This document shows positions 53,541 to 64,000 of a DNA stretch of 64,000 bases, one piece after another; position 1 is the stretch's first letter, and the number at the start of each line of letters is the position of its first letter. The translations under genes were made by a program, and so were the position numbers. Under the pieces are notes generated by a model. That model was not told where the DNA came from. It was given only the letters and a program-made list of their open reading frames with translations, and searched no databases. The stretch is from positions 13,793,294-13,857,293 of the forward strand of contig CM037778.1 in NCBI GenBank assembly GCA_021229015.1. Direction: 5' to 3'. The DNA comes from Solen grandis (Eukaryota > Mollusca > Bivalvia > Adapedonta > Solenidae).

Positions 53541-53655
53541 AAATAATTAAATTCACTCTAACTCAATATTTCGGCAAAAGTATGCCTTTCATTTTTTTTT
53601 CTTGAGAAAGGCATAATTTTGCCGAAATATTAAGTTAGAGTGAATTTAATTATTT
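53541..53655. repeat. 115-bp fold-back with ~50-bp arms
   Basis: The left arm (AAATAATTAAATTCACTCTA, then AACTCAATATTTCGGC, AAAAGTATGCCTTTC) is the near-perfect inverse of the right arm (GAAAGGCATAATTTTGCCG, AATATTAAGTTAGAG, TGAATTTAATTATTTA), with a T-rich loop of about 20 bases. It is either a tiny fold-back MITE or a hairpin-RNA source. No copy elsewhere in the window. Confidence 0.8.
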
Positions 53656-54316
53656 AACGTACGTTTTAGTTTAATACGTTTATAACTTTATACTCTAATA
53701 AAATCATCATACGCATGAATAAAACTAAGTGTAAGAGCATTTTGATGGATTTGAACTTGGTTATAAGAAGCGTGAATAAAGGAAAAAAGTGTCGTTTATT
53801 TATTTATCTATCTATCAATTCATTTTATATAGAGACAATCAAAAGTAATCCTATTATTAATTGCCATACATTATTTTTTTTCTAAATAAACGGGATAGAT
53901 CAAGTTTTAAGCCTTAAATGAAGATGTCGTTTCGTCGGTATTTAAACAATTAAGCATGGCAATCATCCCTTTTTGTTGAGAAAACAACTGCTCCTTCCAG
54001 GAATTTGTAATTCCATAAAAGACGCCCACCTCATGCGGGCGTCAATAAATGTTTAAAATATGAGCACCATCCACGTGGTTTCAAAACACAAAACCATGCT
54101 TTCCCACAGCCGCAGCATTTTTGTTGCAGACGATTTTAAAAACCCATTCAGTTACAATCCTATCCTTTCGGTTCATTTGACGAGCACTTCTTTCGGAATA
54201 CTCTGTAAATATCGCTTAATATAAACGACATTTGTTTACTTTTAGTGGTGAAATGTAGGTGACAGTTGTATACTATTTTACAATCGCATCTTATATTGAC
54301 GAGAGAAGACGCAATA
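53656..54316. other. Upstream region of the 54 kb gene
   Basis: AT-rich. A small hairpin GACGCCCACC / GCGGGCGTC lies at 54023-54044. No TATA box could be placed with confidence. Confidence 0.35.
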
Positions 54317-54353
54317 ATGAACCCAGAAAATGGAGTTGATGATAAAAAATTGG
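54317..54353 (+). CDS. 54 kb gene, first coding exon
   Basis: ATG in GCAATAATGA (A at -3) and donor GGTAAGA; 12 codons plus one base. Chosen as start because the next exon begins in the matching phase. Confidence 0.6.
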
Positions 54354-57300
54354 GTAAGACAGTTTAACTCGAATTTAAATGAGCATTCACAAAGTTACGA
54401 ATGTTTTCATGTTCAGAAATTACAGAATTAGGAGAAACAAAATGGCTATCAATGAATATTGCGTTTTGCAAGGCATATCCCCTCTTTACCTTTTCATCCT
54501 GATTCACAAACTGATCGTCCTTTTAAGGGTAAAGAAAACATTGCCAAAATCGAAGAACAGTTCTTGTGGATCCAAATACACAAATTATGTAACGCTATCC
54601 AATGCGTAGTCCTATATTACGTTGATTTTTTTTTGTGATATTTATTTAGTTGGGGCAAAGCGACGTCATATCGAAAAGCCTAAAAACTCATAGCAAAATC
54701 GTTATTGTTCAACTTTAATAATATCAGTGTTACCTACCAATATATGATTTAATTCAACCCTAAAAATCTAAATCTTCCAGATTTTGTACAGAATTCTGAC
54801 AAAATGCTTCATTTTATAAATTAAATGTAAACATCCTGTTCTCTCTAGAAAATGCAATTTCTATGGGTAAGTAAATTTTATGAAATGGAACAAATGAAAA
54901 TTATAAGCAAGAATTACCATGTACAAACCGACTTTGTTTTTAATGTTGCGTATGGGAGTTTTTGAATAGCGTTAATCCAATAAATAATTACCACAGGTAA
55001 TCACTTCAGATATTTTACCCATTTCCATGTATATATACATGTTAACAGCATATTGATAGCAGGTCAATTTACAAAGCATGGTTCATATTGAAACAATTTT
55101 TTAGACGAAATTACAAAGACGACTATCTGAAATGGAGAAGAGTACTTCTTGTGACTGATGACTTTTTCATTGTCATATAGAATTTCTGTGTCAGTTTTTA
55201 ATTTTGATGGTAAACACATTTTCATTGTAAGTTAGTTGTTTCTATGGAATAAGAAGTGTTTATTTCTTCTACTAAAGGTCTTTTAGGTGCAGTAATTTTG
55301 TAAAACAGCCTTAGTACATTTCACCAGTAAGATATATAATGGAATATGGGGCTACTATCTGGAACCTCTGTAAGAAAGATAAAACTAAATAAAACAGAGC
55401 TGTTAGATTCATAAAAAAGAGATTATATGAGTAGATCACTAGGCACTGTATCAAAAATAATACAAGATCTTGAACTAGAAACCTTACAAGACAGGCTTCT
55501 AAGCATTGGATTAATCCTTATTTGTACAAGGTGGTTGAGGGTTAGTTCCAGGACTGCCAACATTGGACTTTGTGAAATTTACAATACCAAAAAGAGCAAT
55601 AAAACAACAACCACCACCACCACTACCGCCTGGCTGTTGAACATCAACTGTATAACTTATAAGAAAAATATACTGCATTTATACTAAAAGCTTGGAAAAC
55701 CCTTCCGCAAACTCTAAACAATACGACAATTCATTGTTTGTGTAAGTCAATGTGATGAGCATGATTATGTGATCATGGGTTATTTCCATGTGGGAGAACT
55801 TAACATTTTTTATCAGCACCCAGATTTCAAAATTCTATATGAATACAATATCGTATGGCAGAAAATGCAATAAATTGCTCAGTCAAATAATTGTAGTGAC
55901 CTAAGAGTCATTTTAACAACTGAAATATAGAAGTATTACTGTACATGACAGTGGGTGTATGAATCAGTAAGGACCTACTACATTTTCAAGTCTTTCTTCC
56001 AGATGACAAGCCGACATCCACAGCTAAGTTTGAACCCAGTTCACTTAAGTTTCCACAACACATCCCGAGGGAAGGAGATGACAAGTTCAAGAGCCTGGCT
56101 GACACAATCTATGAGAGGAGTATGCAAGGCAAGCAGCCATTCCTTCACAAGGAGATCTCTGCTCCATATAAACAGCCAACCTACCCAATAGAACAGGCAG
56201 AGAAAAACCAGTATTTTGAGCGACAGCTGAGCACAAGGTTTGTTTCTTATGGTCTTTCGTTTGGTTTGTTCCTATTACCTGATGGTCCAAAGATCTGAGC
56301 AGTGATCTCCTTCAAGAGGACTACCTTGAGTGTTTGTACGAAGTAGAAGTTGATGTGTTTGCCTCTTATCTTTCAGTGTCAACAAAACACATACATGTTT
56401 TATTTTTGTTATCTGTACTGAAACTTCGTTATTTTAGCAGGATGATATGTTTATTTATATGTGTGTAGATGTTTTTAATTGAAATTGAATTAAAGTCCTG
56501 TGGTGTACCAGTTTGTATATTGATTTTTAAAAAATGAATAGGGGTTGTATATTGATTTTTAAAAAATGAATAGGGGTTGTATATTGATATTTTAAAAAAA
56601 ATAATAATAAGGGTTTTGAAGATCATTAATTTCATAAAAGGCCTAGTGTTGCTACATGACTCAATCAGCAGGGTATAACTCTTAGAAGCTGATGCAATGA
56701 AAGATTATTTTAGTGGACCTCTCTCTGCCTGATATTTTGACCCCTCCCTCCTTGAGATTATTTTATAGTTCAGTCCATGTATGTGCCAGTATGGCTCCCT
56801 GTCCAGGGAGAGAATAAAGTCTCATGTATGACTTGTTTACATTTTCTGAATGGGTTTTCTACCTACATACTAAAGAATGTCTGGGCTAGCTAACTGTAAA
56901 TAAACAGTTTCTAAGGATGGCCTCATTCAGTGGTATAAGATCTTGTATTGTGAAGTGTTAAGACTGATCAATGTATATAATGCTTAGATAATGGCAAAGT
57001 TACATCCTGTTGAAACAGTGAATAAACTGATTGCCACAAAATTGGTGATCGGTAAAAATAAGATTTACTTTGAAAAATGTTTCAAAATTAATGTCTTCAT
57101 TTATATCTACCATTGATAGAGTTTTGCCTCAAGAGTGGGAGGTTGTGGGTTTGATCCCTGGCTGTGACATACTAAGTCGTAAAAAATGGTGCTGGTATAC
57201 CAAGTAGCTCCCTTGCTTGATGCTCACCATATAAGGGTAGTTGCAGGACAGGTTGGCGCGGTGTCAGGATAATGTGACCGGGTGTTGTATTATGCCACAT

Positions 57301-60300
57301 CATGACATGTCCACAGCGTGATACTGCAGTGTGGCAGCACTATGTCTGTCTCAGTAGACTTGACTGAAATACTGTCTATGGGATGTTAAACCCAATAAAC
57401 AATAATTTCTACCCTTTATGATCTTTTAAACCCTTGCATTGCAGAAGATACAACTTGATAGTTATCAGGCTTGTAGCGTCCTGTCACGTCCCATCACGCC
57501 CTGTCCTGCACTCACAGTACATGAAAATTGTGTTGGATGCTGGGGTAGTAATCACCTTCAGTGATTGTTCTTTATAAATGTTATGAATACATTCTTTGCT
57601 GTGTTAACCCTTTCCCTCATAGAGGAAACCATGAAAAGACCTATGCGAACAACATAAAACCAGATCAGCCTGCGAGTAACTCGCAGGCTGATCAGGTTTT
57701 ATGCTGTTCGCTGCTCCTCAGTGGTCTGGAAATGAGGATTTTGTAATTAAATTTGGTATGGTTTAACTGTGGTTTTCTGCAGATCAAGCTTAATGTGGTA
57801 CCTATTGAGTGCGTCAAAATGAGTCTATATGAGGGAAAGGGTTAAACTAATGTATTCATGTTAGAATAATAAATATATATAGGTAAGTACTAACAGTTTA
57901 TATTAGCAAGGTTAAGCTTCTTTCTTGAGGTTTCAGGACTGGGATGGAAAGTCTATGTCTTACCCAGGAACCATCACTTGGGATTAGTATGAGCAGTAAC
58001 ATCTTATTGAAAGAAGGTTATACTAGAATATATCTTTATATCTATACTTTGACTTTTCATACAGGCTTTAAATGTTTGTTTTTAATTTTATTAATCCAGT
58101 TACTAGGAATTTATTTTTCAGTGTGATATTTTGCTTGTTTTTTTTTCCACAAAAATCTATGTGACATTAATTTTTTTTTTTTTTATCTTTGAAAATTACT
58201 ATGTTACATTTTCTTTGACTTTGTCAGAGGGCCCTCTCTTTTAATTTCCCAGTCACTGGAATCACACATTAGTCTGTCTAACACTCACACAATATCACAT
58301 TAATGATTACATTCATAGGATATTTTGAATCCCAGGGACTCTCAGTCCTGACACCCAGCTCTGACATTGTTAATTGATAAGCACTTTATATAGGACACAG
58401 CAACTGTAAACATTTCTGTACAGGCGTAGGTAATGGTCAACATTGAGGCCAATATAAAATGTGTTTGTTTACAAGTTTGTGCTGCACCAGCATGGTCAGG
58501 ACATATTTTGAATTTTTGATGAAATCAAAATACAAAATATTTTCATTCCTTATTTATAGAACATGATTAGCTACACAACCATGGCTTCCAAATCATCCAC
58601 TTGTTATTTGTTGTTATAAATATAATTACAGTCTTCCTGTAATAATTATCACTGCACTTTGACCTTGAAAAAACTGAGATGGTGTTACAATGGAGCGGCA
58701 AGGTATTGTTGTCTCAGTTTCATCCTGTAACCCTGTGGTCCGTGGTTCAATCCTTACCTCTGGTCCATCATATCCATAATAAAGCCAGTGTCTGTGTGTG
58801 AGTGTGTGTGTACATTATATACATACATGTGTGCGGTTTCCATAATATTTTTATATCTGTTGCAAAAGTTTCGTGTTGCATGTGAAAGAAATTCATTTTT
58901 TACTGGTTCATACTTCAGAAGTGATAATAATGAAGGAATTGAAGGTTGTCAGGGCAGAAATGAGTACCCAGGTACCCGTAGGTCAGGAAGGAAATTGCCG
59001 GTTCCCGGGTACAAAATTGTTACCCATGACCTGATGCTGACCTTTTCTATTATAATACCTTATGTAATTCTTTTCTTGATAACATGATAAACATGTCAGA
59101 AGCTAATATGTTTTGATAAACACACACGACAGTGCCCAGCCCTTAAATAGCTAGGTGTGGTACCCAGCTGCCCTTTTGCAATGCTCAGCATGTGCCCTTT
59201 TGTCGGCAAATTGCCTCTGCCCTTTTGTCGGCACATTAAACTTTAATGTAAATTGATAATTCTAAACTCTGACATATTTTGGGTGTACTTAAGTCTGTGT
59301 CATTAAGCGCTTGTTGAAATGTGTTAAAATCAACAATTTAAAGTCTTATTGTCTGCAGGAGTTTGAGTGAAAGTGAGATAATTGTTATACATCTTTATGC
59401 AATGACTACATCAATGTTATATGTACGGGGACCCGTGGGTCATAGTGTGACGGGTATGCATGGGGACCCATGGGTCATAGTGTGACAGGTATGCACGGGG
59501 ACCCGTGGGTCATAGTGTGACGGGTATGCACGGGGACCCGTGGGTCATAGTGTGACGGGTATGCACGGGGACCCGTGGGTCATAGTGTGACGGGTATGTA
59601 CGGGGACCCGTGGGTCATAGTGTGACGGGTATGCACGGGGACCCGTGGGTCATAGTGTGGCTGGTATCCTGGTTACAAGAAATGGACTCATTCAGGAAGA
59701 GATCACTTGTTGAAGTTAGAATTGTATCATTATTCAATCTTTTACCTCATATAGAAAAAAAACCCATATCAGACAACTCCTTCCAGGAGCTATCTGATCA
59801 GGGTCTCCACTGTTTGCTCATGCAATAGTGTAACTCTAATTTTACACAATCTGAAATGGCAAAAAAAAAGTTACATTCTTTCATTATTTATAGTTAAAAA
59901 TTCAGTTAATTAATATATTCATCAAGTCGCAGATGATAGCACAGATATTAATGAGGTAATGGGTAAAGACTTTTTTTATTTCTTATGTGAAAAATGCAAA
60001 TGCAATTCCTTTCCTTTCCCAGATTCTTATTCATATTATTCTTGGGTCAAGGCCCAATTTCACATTTTTAGGCTGTCTTTTCTCCCTTAGAAGTAAAAAA
60101 AATGCCTTAAACAGCAATTTTTGTCCTGTATAGATTTAGTTTGATTTTGAGAATAAATATACATATGTGTAGTTAATGTAGAATTGTCAGAAATTGTTAT
60201 TATGTAAAATGTTTATGGGTGAGTCTCTACATTAATAAATCTTGTCTGAACAGTTGAAGTCACAGAAAGCTTTCGTTTAGTTTATATTAAGGTACACGTA

Positions 60301-60694
60301 TTGCAACAACTGTATAGAAATATCACCCAACACAAAAGATTTAAATTTTGATATACATTTTGACACAAGACGTTATCAAGGTGCAAAATCAATAAGGGAA
60401 AGACGTTAGAAAGGAATATTTACAAGAAAATTACATAATCATGCACTTTGCCATTATCGTGCCAAATTACGCTATCTGCAGTAAATAAAAATGAGCACTT
60501 TTTAACATAATTGTCACTGAAATATGTTAATTACAGAAGCATGAAAAGAGCATGCCTTTGTTATAATTATGTTCAGAGTAAGAGTGGAAGAAGAGAATGC
60601 TACACCATGTCATGACACTTATTTTTCTTCTGACATTTTTCAGACCTGTCAGTCTTATTACAGAGCTTGTTAGCCCCGGTCATGACGACACCCC
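54317..60694 (+). CDS. 5' exons of an unrecognised gene
   Basis: Exons 54317-54353, 56003-56237 and 60644-60694 join in phase (1, 2, 2). An 18-base microexon at 54849-54866 also fits phase 1 to 1. A further candidate exon is at 63532. The protein begins MNPENGVDDKKL and continues with DDKPTSTAKFEPSSLKF, PQHIPREGDDKFKSLADTIY, QPFLHKEISAPYKQPTYPIE and QYFERQLSTRPVSLITELVS. It is polar, Pro- and Lys-rich, with no recognised domain or signal peptide, probably an intracellular scaffold or disordered segment. It diverges from EFL1 across 6.3 kb. The 3' part extends past the window. Confidence 0.65.
54849..54866 (+). CDS. Candidate 18-base microexon
   Basis: CTCTCTAG acceptor and GGTAAGT donor frame 18 bases that would add six residues (ENAISM) without changing phase. 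Short exons are easy to find by chance, so this needs RNA support. Confidence 0.35.
54867..56002 (+). other. Intron, nothing recognised
   Basis: AT-rich intron with an ACCACCACCACCACTACC run at 55609-55626. No repeat family recognised. Confidence 0.4.
56003..56237 (+). CDS. 54 kb gene, large exon
   Basis: Acceptor TCTTTCTTCCAG, donor GTTTGT. 78 codons, open and of good coding character: FPQHIPREGDDKFKSLADTI, YERSMQGKQPFLHKEIS, YPIEQAEKNQYFERQLS. Phase 1 to 2. Confidence 0.75.
56238..57119 (+). other. Intronic, short tandem repeat
   Basis: A 38-base unit (GGGGTTGTATATTGATTTTT plus AAAAAATGAATA) repeats about three times at 56510-56600. Otherwise nothing recognised. Confidence 0.45.
57120..57400 (+). 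repeat. tRNA-derived SINE, family 1
   Basis: B box GTGGGTTTGATCCC, then AAGTAGCTCCCTTGCTTG, ATGCTCACCATATAAGGG, GTGTCAGGATAATGTGAC, and the tail GACTGAAATACTGTC with GATGTTAAACCCAATAAACA. Same body as 29731-30018 in reverse. The A-box half is eroded. Confidence 0.75.
57608..57841 (+). mobile_element. 234-bp TTAA MITE, second copy
   Basis: Perfect 14-base terminal repeats CCCTTTCCCTCATA, flanked by TTAA at 57604-57607 and 57842-57845. An internal perfect palindrome CAGCCTGCGAGT / ACTCGCAGGCTG sits mid-element. Same length as the copy inside the mariner. Confidence 0.88.
57846..59420 (+). other. Intronic, weak tRNA-like remnant
   Basis: No exon recognised. GGTCCGTGGTTCAATCCTTA near 58740 resembles a B box of an old SINE. 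A short GCCCTTTTGTCGGCA repeat lies at 59190-59240. Confidence 0.35.
59422..59660. repeat. 35-bp minisatellite, seven copies
   Basis: GGGGACCCGTGGGTCATAGT then GTGACGGGTATGCAC repeats at a strict 35-base period (GGGG at 59427, 59462, 59497, 59532, 59567, 59602, 59637). Units are nearly identical. 35 is not a multiple of three, so it is not coding. GGGACCC and GGGTACCC-like pieces make each unit partly self-complementary. Confidence 0.9.
59661..60643 (+). other. Intron, nothing recognised
   Basis: AT-rich intron; no feature recognised. Confidence 0.4.
60644..60694 (+). CDS. 54 kb gene, third main exon
   Basis: Acceptor TCTGACATTTTTCAG, donor GTGAGT. 17 codons: PVSLITELVSPGHDDTP. Phase 2 to 2, continuing from 56237. 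Confidence 0.6.
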
Positions 60695-60876
60695 GTGAGT
60701 TGATTAACACCATCAGCATGTATAACACTTGGGTCCCGATTCAGCAACCCTAGTCTTCTCTATAGGCTTACCTACAGTTCTTGTTTTTTGTTGAATTTCA
60801 CTGAAACACTGACCCCACAACTACCTCTAGGACCACACTCTTCTGGCTTGCATTTCATCTCAAATTAAGGTTTTCT

Positions 60877-61065
60877 TAAACGCGTGGGTATGAATCCCGG
60901 CAGGGTCATTTGGATTTTCATGTGAGGAAGCCTTTCAACTGGCTTGCGATAGTTTGGTGGATCTACCTGGATGCCTCCGTGCATTCGGGGTCTTCCTCCA
61001 CCTGTAATTAGCTGGGCGTCGCTATATGACTGAAATACTGTCGAAGCGACGGTAAACTCAAATAT
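60877..61065 (+). repeat. SINE family 2, partial
   Basis: Starts in the B-box area (GCGTGGGTATGAATCCCGG), then GTGAGGAAGCCTTTCAACTG, GGTCTTCCTCCACCTG and the tail GACTGAAATACTGTC with CGACGGTAAACTC. The 5' head is missing. Confidence 0.75.
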
Positions 61066-63531
61066 TCAAGTCTTTCTTAAACAAAATAATCTTAAATTGT
61101 GTAATGTTGAAAATTAGAAGCAGTTGAGGACCACTGCTGGTAACTTTTTTTTTTGGTAAAAACATGCTTATTAATGTGCTGCAAAACTATATTAAATGAT
61201 TATGCATATCATATTGGTTGTACACATCCGACTTTACAACAGATCCACATGAAAATTACTTTGAATAGTTACATGTACCTTGGTGCAACGACATTGGACA
61301 AACATTTGGAGCCGGGATATACTGTTTTTGTGTCATGTTAATCACAGAAAGTATGCAAAATACATGTATGACAGTATTCACCAAGTCAGTAAATAAAGGA
61401 GTACCCGGTAATTATTAAAATTTAACTCTCGTCACTGATATGTAAACAGTGAAAAGGCTTTTAAGAATCACAGTGAACATTTGAAAAGTCTCAGTCTAAA
61501 GATACAGACGTAGTGGTCAGCTGAATTAAGACCCTGGTTCATCATTGTGTATTGTAGTGATGCCGTTCCACAGCTGTCTTGGAATCTTCCATACTGAGAC
61601 AATAGCACTGAAATTACAGGCTCAGATAAAAGCAATGCAAAACAAGAAATGAATGTTATCACAGCATTCAAGTTCAGGATTAAAAAACAACAATATTTAA
61701 GATGAAAGGCCACTTGAACTGAGTTGGATCAGGGATGGCCATTTGACGTCAGCAACGGTGACATTCATTCTGCCATCACTATAATACCCTGTAATGTGTA
61801 TACATGTACTCTTATTTTGACCTCAACCTCAAAGGCCTTTTAATAATATACAAAAGAAGTTATTACATTTACAAAATTATTACCTAGATCCTCCGTAGTC
61901 TGCTGATGGTTTCCTATCAGATTAACAGACATTTCTAATTGCCACTTTACATTGACAAAAAGATATATGATCTCTGCTTACTGCTGTAACATAGTTAAGA
62001 ATCAGACACACAGGTGTGCTGGACTTGCAATGGCTGACAGTCAGAGCCCATTTTCCATAATATCATAAGATATTTGCTGTTTCTTTTCCTCCCACTAATA
62101 CATGGATTCCAGGGCCTTCATGATCCCCTTGTTTTTTTATCCCATGGTCCCATGGAAGTCCTGATTTCCAAATTTTAAGCCTTAAGTAGATGAGGATTGT
62201 TGTTATTTCATGAAATTTCTGACATGACAGCTTGAGATTTAGTACACCTGTTAAATTAGTCAGTGCCTTGAAAAGTTTATATGCATTTTAGATGCAAACA
62301 TAATGACTTCTAATACAGTGATTTATAATAACTAGAGCTGTCAATGACTTTGATGATCTAACCCAACAACATACATACCATAAAAACACAGTTAAAAGAC
62401 CCCCCACCACTCTTTATTGTAGAGAAAGAAAGAAGAAGAAAAAAACAACTGGCAACCATTTCAGGTGCTTTTTTTTTACTTAATGGCATCCACCAATCCT
62501 TATCCAAACATGCCTTTAACCCATGATTACACACTATATTTGTTTAAACTTAAGATTTATATATACGCAAGATTAACACTGCATGCATTGTGCAAGTGGA
62601 TAGGGGGTGGGGTGGGGGCTTTCATTGGAAAATTGTACAGTAAAGGGATATGCAATACTGCCTTTTAGGTTCTTAGGTCAAAAAAAAAGAGTTTTGTTTC
62701 TGGTCGCCAGACCAACCCTCATTTTTTTTTACGACTGACCCTAAAGTTTTTTTTCCTTTCCGCCTTTAAAATTTTTTTTCCCCTTTTTTTAAACTTTTGT
62801 TTCATATTTTAAAAAAATAAAAAATCCCGACTGGAGACCAAAAACAGAACTTTTTTTTTTGCCTTACTGCAAATCCGCAAATCCTCCTATAGCTATCTCT
62901 GTGCATTTTCTGTTTAATCACAGAGACTTTGACCCTAGTCCTACTTATAATGCCAGGCCTTCAGTGATTTTTGAAAGTTGTAGAGGTGAAAATTACTCAC
63001 ACATTCCTAAAAAAAAAAGCCTTAAAAAAAGATAAGAGAGAGGATAAAATGAGTACTGAGGCCTTTTTTCCATTTTTTATCAGGAAACAATCATGTAAGT
63101 GTCTTCCCTGTGCATCATTTCTTTAAATTAATGCAAATTTCCCTAAAATTGTTATACACATAAACCACTATATTTTTTTTATATACCAAATCAAGGAAAT
63201 GGTAATTTTACATTTTACCCCCTCACCCATCCTCAAGACAGAAAAAAAAATTTAATAAGGTCCCCTTTAGGGTAATAAGAAAATTGAGCCTGGTGCTGAT
63301 ATAATGAGTGTTGGAAGATTCCAAAAAAAAGCTGTGGAACTAGTAGATGTATGTACAGTGGAGATATTGTAAGAGCATGCTTGTCTCTCTTGTTGGTCCT
63401 TGTCATCACCTGTATATATATGCACATATCCATATTTATCTTGGGCATCCAGGAATGGGCTTGGGCTCACCCGTATTACAAGGAGCTGCGGTCTTAGTTT
63501 ACCTCAGCTGTTCGAGATCTTGCTATTTCAG
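61066..63531. other. Non-coding, nothing recognised
   Basis: AT-rich. A low-complexity patch at 62660-62870 has long T and A runs on both sides that can pair. No gene or repeat family recognised. Confidence 0.4.
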
Positions 63532-63622
63532 GCATGGAGGATCACAGGACGCTAGCCTTTGTTGTATAAACAGTAACATTCTCAAGTCTAGTCAGCCTGC
63601 AGATAAATTAAAGTCTTGTTTT
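63532..63622 (+). CDS. Candidate further exon of the 54 kb gene
   Basis: Acceptor CTTGCTATTTCAG, donor-like GTAACT. In the required phase 2 it reads HGGSQDASLCCINSNILKSS then QPADKLKSCF. No domain; support is phase and splice signals only. Confidence 0.3.
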
Positions 63623-64000
63623 GTAACTTTCAGCATATTGTTTAACTGAGCACTAACAATGGCAATGTCTTGCTCAGTGACAACCTTCTGAATGGCTTTA
63701 AATATCCAGGGCCTTTATTTATTGATCTCCAGACTTTATATTTCAGACTCAGAAAGTGCAAATATTCAAAGTTGTGTTTTCCTAAAGTTGTTTATTTATA
63801 TTTCTGTGACTACATACATTTATTGGTATATTAAAGTAGCTTCAGAAATGATTTTGTTTTTCTCGTATATTCTTTTATTCCATACGTGATAGAAGAAGTG
63901 TTTGATTATATAAAATTTTAGAATCGTGAGTCTGTGTTTAGAGATTAATGGATGAGGGCCCAGATGTGCCCTGTAGATCTGGCACTCATTTCCAATTGAA
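63623..64000. other. Window end, nothing recognised
   Basis: AT-rich, no feature recognised. Confidence 0.4.

Noticed and set aside
62660..62870. Long fold-back of A and T runs
   Set aside because: Pairing comes only from homopolymers; the arms have little matching complex sequence.

Overview
The window is animal nuclear DNA. It has intron-split genes with GT-AG junctions, DNA transposons, tRNA-derived SINEs and many short repetitive elements. The repeat style (elements ending in GGACGG tracts plus a hairpin, with 'GGGCAATAACTC' motifs) suggests a bivalve mollusc. That is inference from repeat style; no species marker was seen. Three 100-base N runs (15121-15220, 37292-37391, 52985-53084) show a scaffolded draft assembly.

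Layout. 1-4.1 kb: nested modular repeat elements. 4.5 kb: one isolated minus-strand exon. 5-12.6 kb: repeats, a broken mariner (8.06-9.37 kb) split by a 234-bp TTAA-flanked MITE, a broken Tc1-like element (11.2-12.07 kb) and a palindromic minisatellite. 14-16.2 kb: more repeat arrays. 17.2 kb: a candidate exon. 19.2-19.9 kb: zinc-finger remains, then a 22-bp palindromic array just upstream of a CCAAT and a TATA box. 20-26.6 kb: a small plus-strand gene of unknown function with a tandemly duplicated exon and a poly(A) signal. 28.8-35.3 kb: a minus-strand gene of ten phase-matched coding exons, joining a Mutator-like transposase domain to a DEDDh 3'-5' exonuclease domain (about 999 codons plus a stop once one missing base is allowed for). 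36-38.1 kb: a large terminal-inverted-repeat element with 320-bp tandem units. 38.4-48.0 kb: seven 5' coding exons of EFL1 (cytosolic 60S ribosome-maturation GTPase) on the minus strand. 49.8-50.4 kb: a three-frame-open tandem repeat followed by two copies of a helix-turn-helix-like module. 50.4-53 kb: the 3' end of a non-LTR retrotransposon. 54.3-60.7 kb and perhaps beyond: the 5' exons of an unrecognised plus-strand gene. 59.4 kb: a 35-bp minisatellite.

The genes do not form one pathway. The 20-26.6 kb gene and the transposase-exonuclease gene converge tail to tail. EFL1 and the 54 kb gene diverge from a shared 6-kb spacer. The rest of EFL1 was not found downstream in the window, so the transposase-exonuclease gene may lie inside an EFL1 intron on the same strand, or the scaffold may be misjoined. 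Exon limits were read by eye from splice signals and phase; none is supported here by transcript data.
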